The translations under genes and the position numbers were made by a program. Below the pieces are notes generated by a model that had not been told where the DNA came from, did no database searches, and saw nothing but the letters and a program-made list of their open reading frames with translations. From Echinostoma caproni (lineage: Eukaryota > Platyhelminthes > Trematoda > Plagiorchiida > Echinostomatidae), in NCBI GenBank assembly GCA_900618425.1, contig UZAN01039727.1:40869-104868 (forward strand): a stretch of 64,000 nt of DNA, read 5' to 3'. The number at the start of each line of letters is the position of its first letter. Position 1 is the first letter of the stretch. Positions 26,116-38,347 of the stretch are shown piece after piece.

Positions 26116-27700
26116 TTAAACTCGAGGTTTGATCATCCACCTGCGTAATCGTTCTTGTATTATCCGGTTGACAACGTCACCTTTGAAAATAAGGCAGATA
26201 TANNNNNNNNNNNNNNNNNNNNNNNNNNNNNNNNNNNNNNNNNNNNNNNNNNNNNNNNNNNNNNNNNNNNNNNNNNNNNNNNNNNNNNNNNNNNNNNNNN
26301 NNNNNNNNNNNNNNNNNNNNNNNNNNNNNNNNNNNNNNNNNNNNNNNNNNNNNNNNNNNNNNNNNNNNNNNNNNNNNNNNNNNNNNNNNNNNNNNNNNNN
26401 NNNNNNNNNNNNNNNNNNNNNNNNNNNNNNNNNNNNNNNNNNNNNNNNNNNNNNNNNNNNNNNNNNNNNNNNNNNNNNNNNNNNNNNNNNNNNNNNNNNN
26501 NNNNNNNNNNNNNNNNNNNNNNNNNNNNNNNNNNNNNNNNNNNNNNNNNNNNNNNNNNNNNNNNNNNNNNNNNNNNNNNNNNNNNNNNNNNNNNNNNNNN
26601 NNNNNNNNNNNNNNNNNNNNNNNNNNNNNNNNNNNNNNNNNNNNNNNNNNNNNNNNNNNNNNNNNNNNNNNNNNNNNNNNNNNNNNNNNNNNNNNNNNNN
26701 NNNNNNNNNNNNNNNNNNNNNNNNNNNNNNNNNNNNNNNNNNNNNNNNNNNNNNNNNNNNNNNNNNNNNNNNNNNNNNNNNNNNNNNNNNNNNNNNNNNN
26801 NNNNNNNNNNNNNNNNNNNNNNNNNNNNNNNNNNNNNNNNNNNNNNNNNNNNNNNNNNNNNNNNNNNTACTCTTGCTGTATGCATTCCTGCGAATCGTTT
26901 CATCCTGCCGCTTTGACACTTGAATGTCTAAAAGTGAGGTGATTGTCTGGTTTTTCTTCCAGTGTAAGTATATTCTTGTGCAAATTGTTCATGACTCAAA
27001 AGGGAAGAAATTAATAGTTGTAGGTGCTGCCCTAAAATGAGTATATTATTAACGGATGTACTGAATAATACATACTCATCTAAGGTACGTACCGCCTCGC
27101 TTTCCAACTTAGTGACGAATAGCTCGGTGATAATCGGCTCCAAGGGATCTCCCACTGCCCCACCGTCTATTTGTTGGAGTTCTTTCCTTTGGAAACGGAA
27201 ACCGATTTCTGATGTGCATTAAAGTGGGAGACGTTCCCACTCCGGTAGAATTCGGCCAACTTTTAAGTTATGCTGCTCGAAGCATTGTAAAGTGCATTTG
27301 ATTGTCTCAAGCAGTGACAGTCTAATGGAAAATGCTTCAATATCCGTGGAAGCCAAGAAAATATCTTTAATTTTCAAGTCGCCTACTAGTTTAGCTAGTT
27401 CGAAACTGTCGTTTACGTTATATTTAGACATACGATCCTGAGCTGATTTATACAACCGTGTAAACCATTTTGCCAGCCCGTGTTGTGGAGAATGGATCAT
27501 CGATAAGATAGGTTTGAGTTGAAGTCTTGGTTTGCGTGTCTTAGGGAGACCATGGAACCGAAGATACCTGACGAGCGAAGTGTGGCCAACTCTGATCGAT
27601 TCTTGTCTAGAACAGTTAACCAGGCAGTTTTGATACGAAGTCAAGTCGGACACCGGAACTAAATCGAAGAAGATCCACATTCGCCTTCCTTTCAAAGGCG
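26116..27700 (-). mobile_element. Penelope-like element reverse transcriptase, broken by N gap
   Basis: On the minus strand, 27695 to 27219 reads LRFHGLPKTRKPRLQLKPIL, SMIHSPQHGLAKWFTRLYKS and NDSFELAKLVGDLKIKDIF, followed by STDIEAFSIRLSLLET. These are the GLPK-x-HK, RPI-S and S-D-x-x-x-x-F blocks of a Penelope reverse transcriptase. At 27155-26928 come MGDPLEPIITELFVTKLE and NNILILGQH, the GxPLxP block and the degenerate YVDD block (VNNI). After the 665-base N gap, 26202-26116 continues with IQERLRRWM, resembling the thumb. Catalytic Asp residues are lost and frames shift, so it is inactive. Confidence 0.85.
26203..26867. other. Assembly gap (665 N)
   Basis: A run of N lies inside the Penelope-like copy. 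Apparent long open frames across it are artefacts. Confidence 0.99.
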
Positions 27701-30700
27701 ACGATGTAAGCCTGAATTTTCAAGGCTGACTGAAAAATGTGGAGACGCACTTATAATGCTGCAAACCCGGTCATTCTGCTCACAACCACAGGCATCGTCA
27801 ATCAACTCACACAACAGCTCCTGCCACTGTTCATCAAATCACACGTAATATACCAGTCAGTCACACTGCCGATAGCTTGAGAGTGGTAAAATATGTGATT
27901 ATTAGACCCTGTCGTATTCGTGCTTAACCTGATGTAGTGTTTAACGATATAAACTGTTGTTTTCTTTCACAATCTAACAGTTCAGATGCAGTGAAATCTG
28001 CCTTCGTATAAATTGTGACACCTAGTTTTGTTGTTCTTTCTCTTCAAGTTTGTCTTGGTCAATAACTTTCTTCAATGAATGCCAATTGTTAGACTCGATG
28101 CTTGAGCATCCACATGCGATATTGCCCTTCATCTCTGTTAAGTTTTGTCCTTTTCTCTAAACTGTCAACTGAAATTCCTCATATTCCCCTAATCAAAACA
28201 GATGAGTTGGTTGTGTGGCGTAACACAGAAGTGAAACAATTCTACCAGGCACTAAGATGATGATGATGAACTTGGCTGATGGGAACTGCGTGGGTTAACT
28301 GGCATGCAGAAATTCGATCTACGTGTTGATACAATAATGATAACCAGCATCCAAAAGACTACTTTCTTTTTCTGCACTCCTTTTTTCGAAATTATCTATT
28401 CTCAGCATGTTCCATCCACCGCCGTGCTCAGTTCCTTTGCAGCCAAATCATCCACGTTGATAGGGAAGAGGTTTGATATTCCAGCGGTCAGTGAAGGCCT
28501 TCATCAGATCACACCGGATGTCCTATAGTCTTATCCCATCACTAGTATCATCTAAATTTCATATCGTCATCGTGTCCACTGAAAGACGTTTGATCGGCCG
28601 CAATATCCTTTATGAAGATTCCCGTTGCAGTGGTGTACTCTAAAAAAGGAAATAAACCGTGTGTTAAAACAGGAACTTAGTACAGAAAGTTTGTCGCAAG
28701 GGAGGACGAGTTACATGTGTGTGTGTGTGTGTGGTTTGTGTTCTGAGTGTATTCCAAGATGAGTCACGAGTTATACGGATACGAGTGGCTAATCGGCTCG
28801 TTAATGGTTTAAACTTGTTAAAGGACAGAGGGAAACCTTAGCGGAGCTTGGGGATGGGGGAGAGTGATGGAGCTATCGGTTGTTCGTTGTTGCTGTTTCT
28901 CGTTCATTTTTTGCTGTTGTTGTTGTTGCTGTTGTTGTTGCTATCGCTTAGTATTCTATTGCGAAATAATCCGATCAATTTCAATTGAGGACGAAAATAC
29001 GATCTCCGCTGCATGCGACAATCACATCTGCTGAGTATCTGTGTGTGTTTGACCATTCACTTGGCAAGAACTATACCCAGATGTTTGATTCGACTTCGGG
29101 GTTGAATGTGGATCATATCGATCGCCAACTTAGTACAACTTGTTTGAGGGACAACCGAAGCGAATAATAATTTTTTTCATCCACATCCCATCACCCCTCC
29201 CCGAGCACTCCCTTCCCGCAAAACAACATATTACAAGAAGAGTTGGGAGTACTAGTTGTGCCCCGTATAGTAAAAACATGGTGATGCTGAGCTTTTATGT
29301 GAATGGAATGACATACGCAGGTGAGGCGCAGGGAAAAAATCGCCACGCATGGATGCATGCAAACAGCATATAAGCAAGTCAGTAAAACAAATCCCCGGTC
29401 AGATGTAACCGAAAGAATGAAACGGAACGCCGGACACAAGATACGGTGTTAACGGTCTATGTGTGTGCGTGTCACAAAGAGGAACCTTTCTTACGGTGGC
29501 CGAAGCACGGCGTGAAACCGAACGCCCCAGCTGCGGGAAAGGATTGAACTTCATTGATGACAATAATGATCTGTTTCATCAATATAGAAAAAGACAAGTG
29601 TCGCCAGATACTAACATTTCGTTTAATCTTCTCAATCTTAGAACAGACAAACATGTATGTATCACATGGGGTTGTTCAATAGATGGCCGAACAAATGCTT
29701 CATGAAATCAATGACGCAACCGATCGTCAAGCGATTACACAAATCCAGGGTCATCTGTTTAAAAACANAAGACATACAGTTGACCCCATTTCGCCTTCCA
29801 AATCACTTTTACGTAATTGCATGCTAAACTCTTGCAATTAGTAAGGCGCTGCTTATTTGATTACATCACCCAACTTTGTGTGCACAAACGTTTTTGATAC
29901 AATGGACCCACTTGCCGTGGATTTTACCTTCTACTTCTATGTTTAGTGATCTTTTTATGCTTGTACAAGTTCATTCACCATAACTGAACAACCCTATGTG
30001 ACATATATATGCTTGTTTGTTTTAAGTAAGCGGTTAGGAGGATTAAACGAAATGTCAAAATCTCGCCACATTTTTCTTCCTTTTATATTGATGAATTGAA
30101 TAAACGGGACCCAATGCTTCAAATAATAATCTGACTAAACCATTTTATTGATTAGAATAAAGCACCAATTCGTTTAGTGTCATTTCATTCGAGCCAGCAA
30201 AGTTAGCAGTTGACAATTCCACCCACTTGTACTGACCGTATGCACGTGGATTCTGACGTATATCTTAAAATTCCTATTCGTCACAGAAAAAACCATGGAA
30301 ACTAGCTTATTCCCTGTCATTCTATCAACCGTTGAATCGGGTTGCAAAGGTGAGTCCATCAATGGAGTTGCGGTAATAGTGATGAGACTGTTAACACACA
30401 CTTCAAGCGAGAATAAGCTTGGTGCATCCGAAACGAATAATGTTTCAGCAAGGTTTGTGAAACACTTGGAAGTTCAAATAACGCAGATATAAAATGGTCT
30501 CAGGAAACGTATAAGAGAAATTATTGAGAATAGAGCCACACCTCACCAAACACGAGGATAACCCAATGACCATCATACGATGAGGGTTTTACTGTCAGTA
30601 CCAAGATGGAACCTGAGCTCGAATAAACCAGTGATATGTTCCGCCCGTTCATTCCAAACAAGAGATCTCTGTTTTTCTCTGGCAATGAATACATGGCCAG

Positions 30701-31020
30701 AGCGTGAATAACTGAACACGAGCTAGTTAAACATTCGGTGTTTGATTTACGGCTTAGTTTGTTGGACTGTTCCAGCATTTCCATTAGTTGATAAAAATGC
30801 CACCACACGTCACATGTTCGGTTTATTGTATTTTTCTTCAATTGTTCATGCACTATGTTAGAGGGCAGTCTGGTTCTAGCCAGCGAGATCGGCGGGTTTG
30901 CTTCTTTGTTCGTGTATACATGCCTTTGTTGCCTAGCTTGATGTCGCCACTGTAACTGGAATCACCTCCGTCCAATTAACGAGTTAGAGTTCCAATCTTT
31001 CAGAATAAACACGCCATCCA
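27700..31020. other. Intron DNA with simple repeats only
   Basis: It contains a TG run at 28716-28733, a TTG/CTG run at 28905-28953, and a single N at 29767. A 110-codon minus-strand frame (30521-30853) has no recognisable family. No host exon was seen. Confidence 0.45.
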
Positions 31021-31100
31021 TTATTATATAATTATTATATTATATATTATATTATATAATATTATATATTATATATACTATATACTATCTTATTATATCA
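31020..31100. repeat. AT-only low-complexity tract
   Basis: About 80 bases of TATATTATAT-type sequence lie 390 bases upstream of the large PH exon. Confidence 0.9.
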
Positions 31101-31485
31101 AAGGTTTCCCAATACCATGAAAAAGAAGTATGTTCTTTGCCTGGAAGTGAAAACCGTTTGCTTTTTTTGGAGAAAAAAATGTACAGCTTAGATGTATGCG
31201 CACGGATATTTAAGGATAGGCTGCCAGGCATAACTCCAAAGATACAGTACAACAAGTTTGTCATTTATAGTTCAACAAACAAGAAATGCAAATCTGCTGC
31301 CAGAGAATCCAAGCTGTCTTTTTGAACAATTCACCAGGGTAGATGCTTATTAAATCCACAATTTTTATCGTTTATAAATGGACATCTTATTGAATAGCGT
31401 CGGGAAATTTACAACTATTCTATAGTGTTCCACACAGAACTAACTCGCCGTTTAAACCACATTGTTATACACCCTCTTCGCGTAG

Positions 31486-32335
31486 GAAATTCCCCTCAGC
31501 AGTATCATTTGCTTGGAACCAAGCGGGACTAATTATTTTCCATGGAAAGAAGAAGGATCCACTGTGCATCGGGAACAGTCTACGAATGCCGATCCCAATT
31601 CTAATAGTCTGCCGACCCTGGATGACCCAGCGCAAGGGGATCGGTACAACAATACGCGTCCATCGAAACCAAACCATGTGTTTGAGATGCGATGTGTTGA
31701 TGGTACGGTTTATTTTGTCGGACAGCTGGCCTATGGTGAAAGTATGGACACAGAAGTCAGTGGTGCGTTCAATAGCAAATCGCGCCGCAAATCCCATTTC
31801 CCCACACTTCCATCCGCTCAGTCTTATGCGAGAAAAGCATCAGCCCCAATGTATGGTCTCATCCACTTGGTCGAACTCCTCCCACAAGTAACAACACCAT
31901 CACAGCTACTGGACCCGAAAAATTCCATGAATTGGTTCAATAGACCAACAAGTAATTGTGTGGAAGAGATTGACGGCACTGAGGGGGTTTACCGCGCCGC
32001 CATACTGCCCCCTCCGCCGGGAACTGGATTGGATATGGCTAAACATTTGGAAACCGCTCTACGTCAGTCCCTTCTGCCACTTACTTCGAAAACCAGTTCA
32101 CAAACCACGCGTTCCTCAAATGCAAGTTCGAAACCGTTGAACAATATGGATCCGGCCTCTAGTCCAGTCTGTGATCTGATCCCAGTAAACATAACCGAAG
32201 GGGCTGGCATTCCATCGAGTTCTAAATTAGACTCAAATACCACAGGGATTGAACCAGAACTGGGTGATCAGGACAATTTCAATTCACCATCAATGAATCA
32301 ACTGGAACTAGCGGCGGAGGATGAAGAAGGCACAG
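31486..32335 (+). CDS. PRKD: PRKD exon: PH C-terminal half with long loop insertions, Ser/Thr linker
   Basis: The 850-base exon follows acceptor CGCGTAG in codon phase zero. It begins EIPLSSIICLEPSG, matching PKD EIPLSEIL, followed by FEMRCVDGTVYFVGQ (PH strands six and seven) and later GLDMAKHLETALRQSLLPLT (the C-terminal PH helix, GLDVAQSWEKAIRQALMPVT in vertebrates). Between VYFVGQ and GLDMAK sit exactly 100 residues where vertebrate PKD has about 17, and the preceding loop is about 35 residues longer. The usually invariant PH tryptophan is Leu (TTG). After the helix comes a Ser/Thr/Asn-rich linker. The preferred donor is CAG|GTTCGT at 32335/32336, which leaves phase one. The frame stays open to 32475, so the 3' boundary is the least certain part. 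Confidence 0.87.
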
Positions 32336-32869
32336 GTTCGTCTGCTCTGTATTTTCTCAGTACGGTCTTTTGGGTCGTATCACGAGAGAGAGCAAAAGAT
32401 ATGCATGTATCAATTATCCACAATAGTATGGTTTTATTTCCAGGGAAATTCTGTGCCGATGAAGCCACCGGTTAAAATATTGCAATCTACAAGAGACGTT
32501 AAGGAAGCGCATAAAAAACAGTGGATTCTGCTGAAACTATGTGGTACTCAACTATGTCCATCAACATAAAGCATTCAGTCATTTTGTTCTGACCGGCAGA
32601 AGTATCTCATGATACCACCGCATCGTAACGTCTAGGTAAACGAGAGAATTCTAGAAATTCCTGTCTGTCCATGGTCTATCGTGGCCAACACGTTTCCAGA
32701 GCAAATAAAAATATGGTAGTTATCTTATCCGCAAAGTTTGTTGTCGCAACGTCCCTGAAAAGAGTCTGATAGTAACAGTTCTGATGGTCAATCTAGAGAA
32801 CATTACAATTTTCAATTTCACACCGACATAATTTTGAGTCTGAGAATGTAACTAACGGAAGTAAAGCCC

Positions 32870-33132
32870 TTGTATGTATGTATGTATGTATGTATGTATG
32901 TATGTACGTATGTATGTATGTATGTATGTATGTATGTATGTATGTATGTATGTATGTATGTATGTTGTATGTATGTATGTATGTATGTATGTATGTATGT
33001 ATGTATGTATGTATGTATGTATGTATATATGTATGTATGTATATATGTATGTATGCATGTATGTATGTATGTATGTATGTGTGTATGTATGTATGTTAGT
33101 ATGTATGTATATATATATATATGTATGTATAT
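32870..33132 (+). repeat. Long (GTAT)n microsatellite
   Basis: About 260 bases of GTAT units carry a few ATAT, GTGT and TTGT variants and a one-base phase slip near 32965. The YVCM and YIHT protein repeats predicted here are artefacts of the repeat. Downstream of the large PH exon, inside intron four. Confidence 0.98.
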
Positions 33133-33289
33133 ATGTGTGTATGGTTATCATCAACATTGTAAAAAATTGTAACATAAAATGAAGCAAGCTTCGCAAATCG
33201 GAACGAGGTTCACAGCGTGTTCAAAGTGAACGAGGAAATAACAGAATAATGTTATAGTCAATATACGGACGGAGTTGCAGCCCAACTGT

Positions 33290-34000
33290 ACCGTTGTAAG
33301 CGAGTCAGATCCAAAAGTATCTGACTATTCTGAGTTAAAACAAATGTTGAACTATCCTATTTTCTACAAATGTCAATGTTGCAAAGCTTGATTGCGAAAT
33401 GAGAAGAAGATATGGTCGCATGCTGCATCACACGTTGGTTGGATAGGGTTTGCGCTACGTGCCCGTTTCGTCAGGCAAATACACCCCCCATTACTGCCAT
33501 CAGCTTAAAACACGCAAACATCGGACGGAATTACCACGGTCGAGGTTCAAGAATTAAGGGTTTTGTTTATAGCTGGATGAGAAAAGGTCTACTAAAAAGG
33601 ACGTTACTTGTGAACGGTATTTATTATCCTCGGACTGGAAATGTATCCACCTCTCAATAACGGAATTCATTTTAATTAGAGATATGGAACGCCAAGCATT
33701 TACTATTTTGTGGCATTGGGTTTTAATTTATTTCAAGGATTTGAATGCAAAACAATGTAAATTTGATATTTTTCTCACAAGACTATAGCATTTTAAACGG
33801 AAACACCGAAGCTGCACGAGATGTGCACATTGGTTAAACCTTCTCCAGACAAAAAGTGGTGCAGCGTGCGTCCGCCACGCCTTCTTATTTCTTAACCAAG
33901 CTTTGCAACCTTGTTATTTGTAGAAAATAAAACAGTTCAACATTCGTTGACCGCAGAGTATATCCTGATACTTTCTTTATCTGACTCGCGTACAGCGGTG
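33290..34000. mobile_element. Fold-back element with inverted arms
   Basis: The left arm, 33293-33475 (GCGAGTCAGATCCAAAAGTA, later AATGTTGAACTATCCTATTT and GTTGCAAAGCTTG), pairs with the reverse complement of the right arm, 33815-33998 (GCGAGTCAGATAAAGAAAGT, later AATGTTGAACTGTTTTATTT and GTTGCAAAGCTTG). Similarity fades inward but can be followed for about 180 bases. The central 340 bases are unrelated between arms and carry a GAGGTTCAAGAATT motif near 33541, vaguely box-B-like. No transposase is present, so it is either a non-autonomous element or an inverted pair of one repeat. Confidence 0.75.
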
Positions 34001-34730
34001 TGACTAGGGAACTACTGGTCGTGACTAAAGCATTGCGGGTTATAGCTCAAGGTTTCGGGAAAAGGTGGATTTGCAGGGGGATAGAGAAGGTTTCTCAATT
34101 ATCATACCGGAAAATAAATCAGACTTACTGAGCTTCCCGTTACGTTTTTCGTATACCCGCCATTTGATATCTTCCGTCTTGGTTCATTGGATTTGATAGG
34201 ACCTAGATTCTCCTTTTTTGTTATACTCTCAGTGGCGATTTGGTTGATCACTTCTTCCTTCCCGAAGCTCGGCTGAACAACTGGCTGTTTAAAAGGAGGG
34301 AAGTAAAAGACTACTATTCATTGGAACTCGCGAAATTGTACACGATGCCACGGATGACTCTCAGACAACGTGTCTTAAAGAACAATTTCCCAAATCGTGG
34401 TATGAACAAATTGTCTGTCTAGAGGTTCCAAAAGATAATGCTATACATCAGCCGTGACCAACTACGATAAAACGAACAACCAAAATTCTTCAGTCTATGG
34501 ATTCCTTACCCACAAAGCAACGAATGGACTCACAACCACGATACAAAATTGATTATATTGTGTTGCAGCATATATTACTCTATCTTCCCACGGAATGATT
34601 GTTCAACCTTACACCAGCCTTCAATATCCCATTGGTCACTCCTTTCCTTGTGATACTGTCTGTCATTTGTCACGAAATTCCAACATGAGATTAACTACAG
34701 TCAAGTTATGCTAAGTGAGGTTCGAATAGA
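34000..34730. other. Intron DNA, nothing recognised
   Basis: Only short frames; no motif or repeat family recognised. Confidence 0.4.
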
Positions 34731-34734
34731 GATG

Positions 34735-35040
34735 TGAGTATACATCTTTTGGAGTATCAAGCTTGTATTAGCCCGTTCGATTGTTCAGAGGCACCAGGCA
34801 CTCTTTATTGTGTTGGGTATAGGTTTCACTCCTTGGCAGATCGTTAATTCCCCACGAGGTAATGCATTCAAATGCGATGAAAACGTTTGTGCTAACAGAC
34901 AAAGAGCACTGGACAGCTGTTTCATCCTGTTTGGGACATTTCAGCAGTGCGTATACTTTGGGTCCCTGTCAAAACTCGAACAGCCAACATTCCGGTCGGG
35001 ACTTCAAACCCTCCACCTTGAGCTACATCTTGAATTATAG
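34735..35040 (-). repeat. Full-length tRNA-derived SINE with hammerhead-type core
   Basis: The minus-strand head begins ATGTAGCTCAAGGTGGAGG (box A) and runs to GGCTGTTCGAGTTTTG (box B). It is followed by GTATACGCACTGCTGAAATG, GTCCCAAACAGGATGAAACA and GCTGTCCAGTGCTC. The tail contains TTTGAATGCATTACC, GGGGAATTAACGATCTG and GGTGCCTCTGAACAATCG, and ends near 34735. Tail relatives occur at 52795-52915, 53020-53120 and 61010-61080. Length is about 300 bases. Confidence 0.8.
34912..34950 (-). ncRNA. Hammerhead-like core in SINE, first box mutated
   Basis: On the minus strand CTGAAATG stands where CTGATGAG is expected. TCC/GGA can form stem II, and ATGAAACAGCT keeps the second box and stem III strand. 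Upstream GGCTGTT can pair with CAGCT and supplies a GUU triplet lying inside box B. The first box is broken at two key positions, so cleavage is unlikely. Confidence 0.5.
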
Positions 35041-38000
35041 CATTATCTTGTTTGTTCAATGTGTGAACCGAATAAGCACCACAGTAATAGTTTGAATTGG
35101 TATTTAACATATGATGACCCATGTTGCATGCGTCTGAACGGACAGCGGATAACGTCTGGGCACGCAAGATCACACAGCATTTCTCCACTTGACCATAAAG
35201 TAGCGTTGCTTGGAAGAACATTCTTTGTATTTCCGTCCACGAAGATAGCAGAAAGGACAAGGTAATACTGTGCTTTAGAGGTAATTCCTTGTACCTACAC
35301 GACAAGGAATAGAATAAACACAAACACGAAGGCATTCATCGCTCGACAGGAGAGTAGACAGCAGAGTGGAGCTAATCCAACGAGGATGGGTGCAAACCTT
35401 GCACGATTTCTTGTGGTAATTAGGACTGGCCAATAATTTGCTTTAGAATAATGTCCTGTATTCCTCACACCAGCTGTTATGCAAAAGGGATAGCAATAGA
35501 ATCCGTGATAGAATCAGCATGCTCAATATTTTTTATTATTACGCAACCTTTGGTTTTTGTTGAACTCGATCGACTGGCGACAAGAGTATGTATAACACTT
35601 TCACCAATGATTTCATTGTTCTTTCCCTTCTGTTCTACAGGAGGTGCTATCAGTAACTTCATTGACAGTGGGCCATGCAGCGAACATGTAAGTTGAACAT
35701 AAATTTCATGATTTCCCTCTCCTTCAACTTCCATGTAATAAAACGGAGAATGTTTTACTTTTTAAATCTACAATTTCAGCTGCTCAGATGCACGTTATTT
35801 GTACTTCTACGAGCAGAAGCCCCCCCCTCCCCGCGCCGCTTCGGTTTTTATTTACATTTCGATCATTCATGTAATCCCTCTAAATAAGAAAAATAAGGAA
35901 AAAATAAGCACGAATTGGAATGAACTAGATGAGTTGCTCAGTTGTTGATAATGGGCCCGTTTTTACACATGCGCACGCAGGCGCGCGTCCGCACACGCAC
36001 ACACCCAGAAATGTTCAACCTCGGTGGGGTACACGGAAAGCCAGCTGCTCGGAATTCTCACGCTTTATGGATGTTTTGTGGTCCTATCGAATCTGATAAA
36101 TCAGGGGCAAAAATAATGTTCATCTGTCACTCACACCGTTCTGGAGTGCAATTTTCTCATTATCAGAACGGGGAACAGTGAGGCAACAGACGCATCCCGT
36201 TGATAGCAATCAGAGCATACTGTAACTGGCGTTCAGTTTCAGTGGTGACAATTAGGAGGAGGCACAGAGTGGAGCTGGTACCAGACGTCTGTATACGTGT
36301 GCCTACTTACAATGAGAATGGTCTTGCATACCGAGCAAGTAGCACAGCAAGCTGGATCAGAGCAACACGTTCTGGTAGCACTAAATCCGTTGAGGAGACA
36401 TCACGCTTAACAATAACATACAGTGTGTAAACTGTTTTATGCATAAGGGAATCTGAAACAATTCGATCGTTAGACCTCCTTTTGGCATGTAGAACGGTTA
36501 TTCTGTGAGATGGAGAATGCCTCAAGAAACGTTTTCGTTTCAAAACTACATCTTCCTATTATTATTTCACTGAAAAGAACGTGTTCCAGATCCCGCAGTT
36601 TGTTTCGGTGAGTCTAAATCATTCTCGTACATAGCAGGTAGGCGGAAAATGTTTACATGTTGACAACTAGTGGTCCGGTTTAAGGATTTTGTTCGGAAGG
36701 CTATTCGGAAGTGAAAAGAGGAAGATGCTATGATGCTGGAAGAGTGATTAGTACGTCAAGCAATGAGATTTGTCACTCATTCCCCTCACCCTGACAACTT
36801 ATGTTCTGTCACGCTAAGTTCAATTGCATCTAAGGTAACTGATTCCGTTTCCATGATGATTACTATCTGTTAGGCAAATTTTCTTTGGGATTTTATGTAC
36901 GTCAATATCATCTATAATTCTATCATTATGAATGATAATTCTTTATCTGTTAATACTAATTGGAGGGTGACCTTATCGCTTCTCTGGGACAAAATGAAAC
37001 TGAATTTGGATTGGATGAGCTCTGAGGTAAACAGGTGAAGAAGGGGAGGAGGTGATTGCATGTTACACATTAATCATGATTACATGGTGACACGAATGTG
37101 TGGTTTATTTATAAAGCAACACATTTTGAGCATGAAAACAAAGCAGTCGAAGCTGTATGAAATCCCTAGACTGCTCAACCAAGGGAGGAAATACATCAAT
37201 TATGAGTAGTATATTACTGCATTCACCTGGTAGGCTATCCAAATCGTTTCATCGATATTGCTGACTACGACTAAATAATGATGGATTTGCTGAGGTGATA
37301 ATCATGCTTGAAGGAGTTCGAACGATATCCTCACATTCTGGCGCGAATGACACATGTACAGGAAGAGAGTAACAGATGGACAGATTGGAAAAGGGATAGA
37401 TTGAATCGAATTCAGAAGCAGCTAAAATCCACCGATATGGCAAAAAACGAAACTGGTAGATTCAGTTGCAATGACAGAACAAAATTTGTTATTGAAACAG
37501 AGAAGAGAAAATGAGGACAGAAGTTAAAAGAGTAATGTGGTAACGTGCACACACGAGTTAGAACATTGTGGTCAGCCGCTCAGTGATCACCTTTGAAGTA
37601 TGCTTCCTTCCGGGTTGAATCCAATTTATCATCAGCTGATTTTGATTAGGTTTCCGGAGAATAGTACGACGGTAGCCAGTTGTCTTTTGCACTGTTCTGT
37701 ATTAAATAACCGAGTGCACATCAGTCCGGTTTGTCAGACTACTTGTGCGTACTAAAGTGAGATGCTTTGTCAAAAGGCGATTCGGTTAGTGAGCCTGGAA
37801 ACGAGGTGGGGTCAAGAAGCACACTGAATGCTGAAGAACACTCAATTTAAACTTTTTTAGTTTAGCAATTCGTTCTTGACTACATACAATAAACGTGCTA
37901 CTTTTCAATAAAAGTTAAATTACTGGAAGATTATGCCGCTGAGGTGGCTGTACGGGAAGCGTACTGAAAACAGGTGCGTGCACATGTCGCTTCCATAGTG

Positions 38001-38335
38001 ACCGAGGTGTGAAAAGTAGTTTCAACAGAGGGTGTTTTCGCTTAACACTTTGGTTTTCTTCGTTTGTGCCACTCTTGGCGAGAGGAATGGGAAACGTGTG
38101 CTCGCGTTTCGTGCGCCCTTCGTTACTCTCAGCACGGGTTTCAGCTTTTCCCCTCGCATGAAGTTGTCGTATACGGTCCGAAACAGAAGAAAAAACAATT
38201 GATAGATATAGACTTTGTGAAATTGAAAGAAAAAAATCATTTCTGAAGTTTGCGGATGCGTGATGGACAAGTGAGACTATCATTCTTTTATGTTTCCCTG
38301 AGTCCGAATATCAATTCAGTGATGATAAAACGGAA
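35040..38335. other. Intron DNA without clear features
   Basis: Short open frames on both strands give no family match. A C/G-rich run with CACACGCACACAC lies near 35975-36005. A box-B-like GGGTTGAATCC sits near 37613, possibly another old SINE head. No kinase exon was seen. Confidence 0.4.
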
Positions 38336-38347
38336 ATAAACGGTATT

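Noticed and set aside
26116..26923. Long open frames of more than 245 codons on both strands
   Set aside because: They run through the 665-base N gap and are artefacts. Only the ends have real sequence.
28455..28520. CTGATGAAGGCC on the minus strand as a possible Penelope hammerhead
   Set aside because: No GAAAC box follows at a suitable distance, so it is probably chance.
32444..32569. Possible PRKD exon after TTCCAG encoding GNSVPMKPPVKILQSTRD
   Set aside because: In phase with the preceding exon's best donor it terminates after ten residues. No good donor follows in the useful frame, and the peptide does not match PKD.
32852..33196. Tandem YVCM / YIHT repeat proteins in all frames
   Set aside because: They are translations of the GTAT microsatellite, with no independent coding signal.
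34922..35335. 137-codon minus-strand frame
   Set aside because: Most of it is the SINE head and core read as protein.
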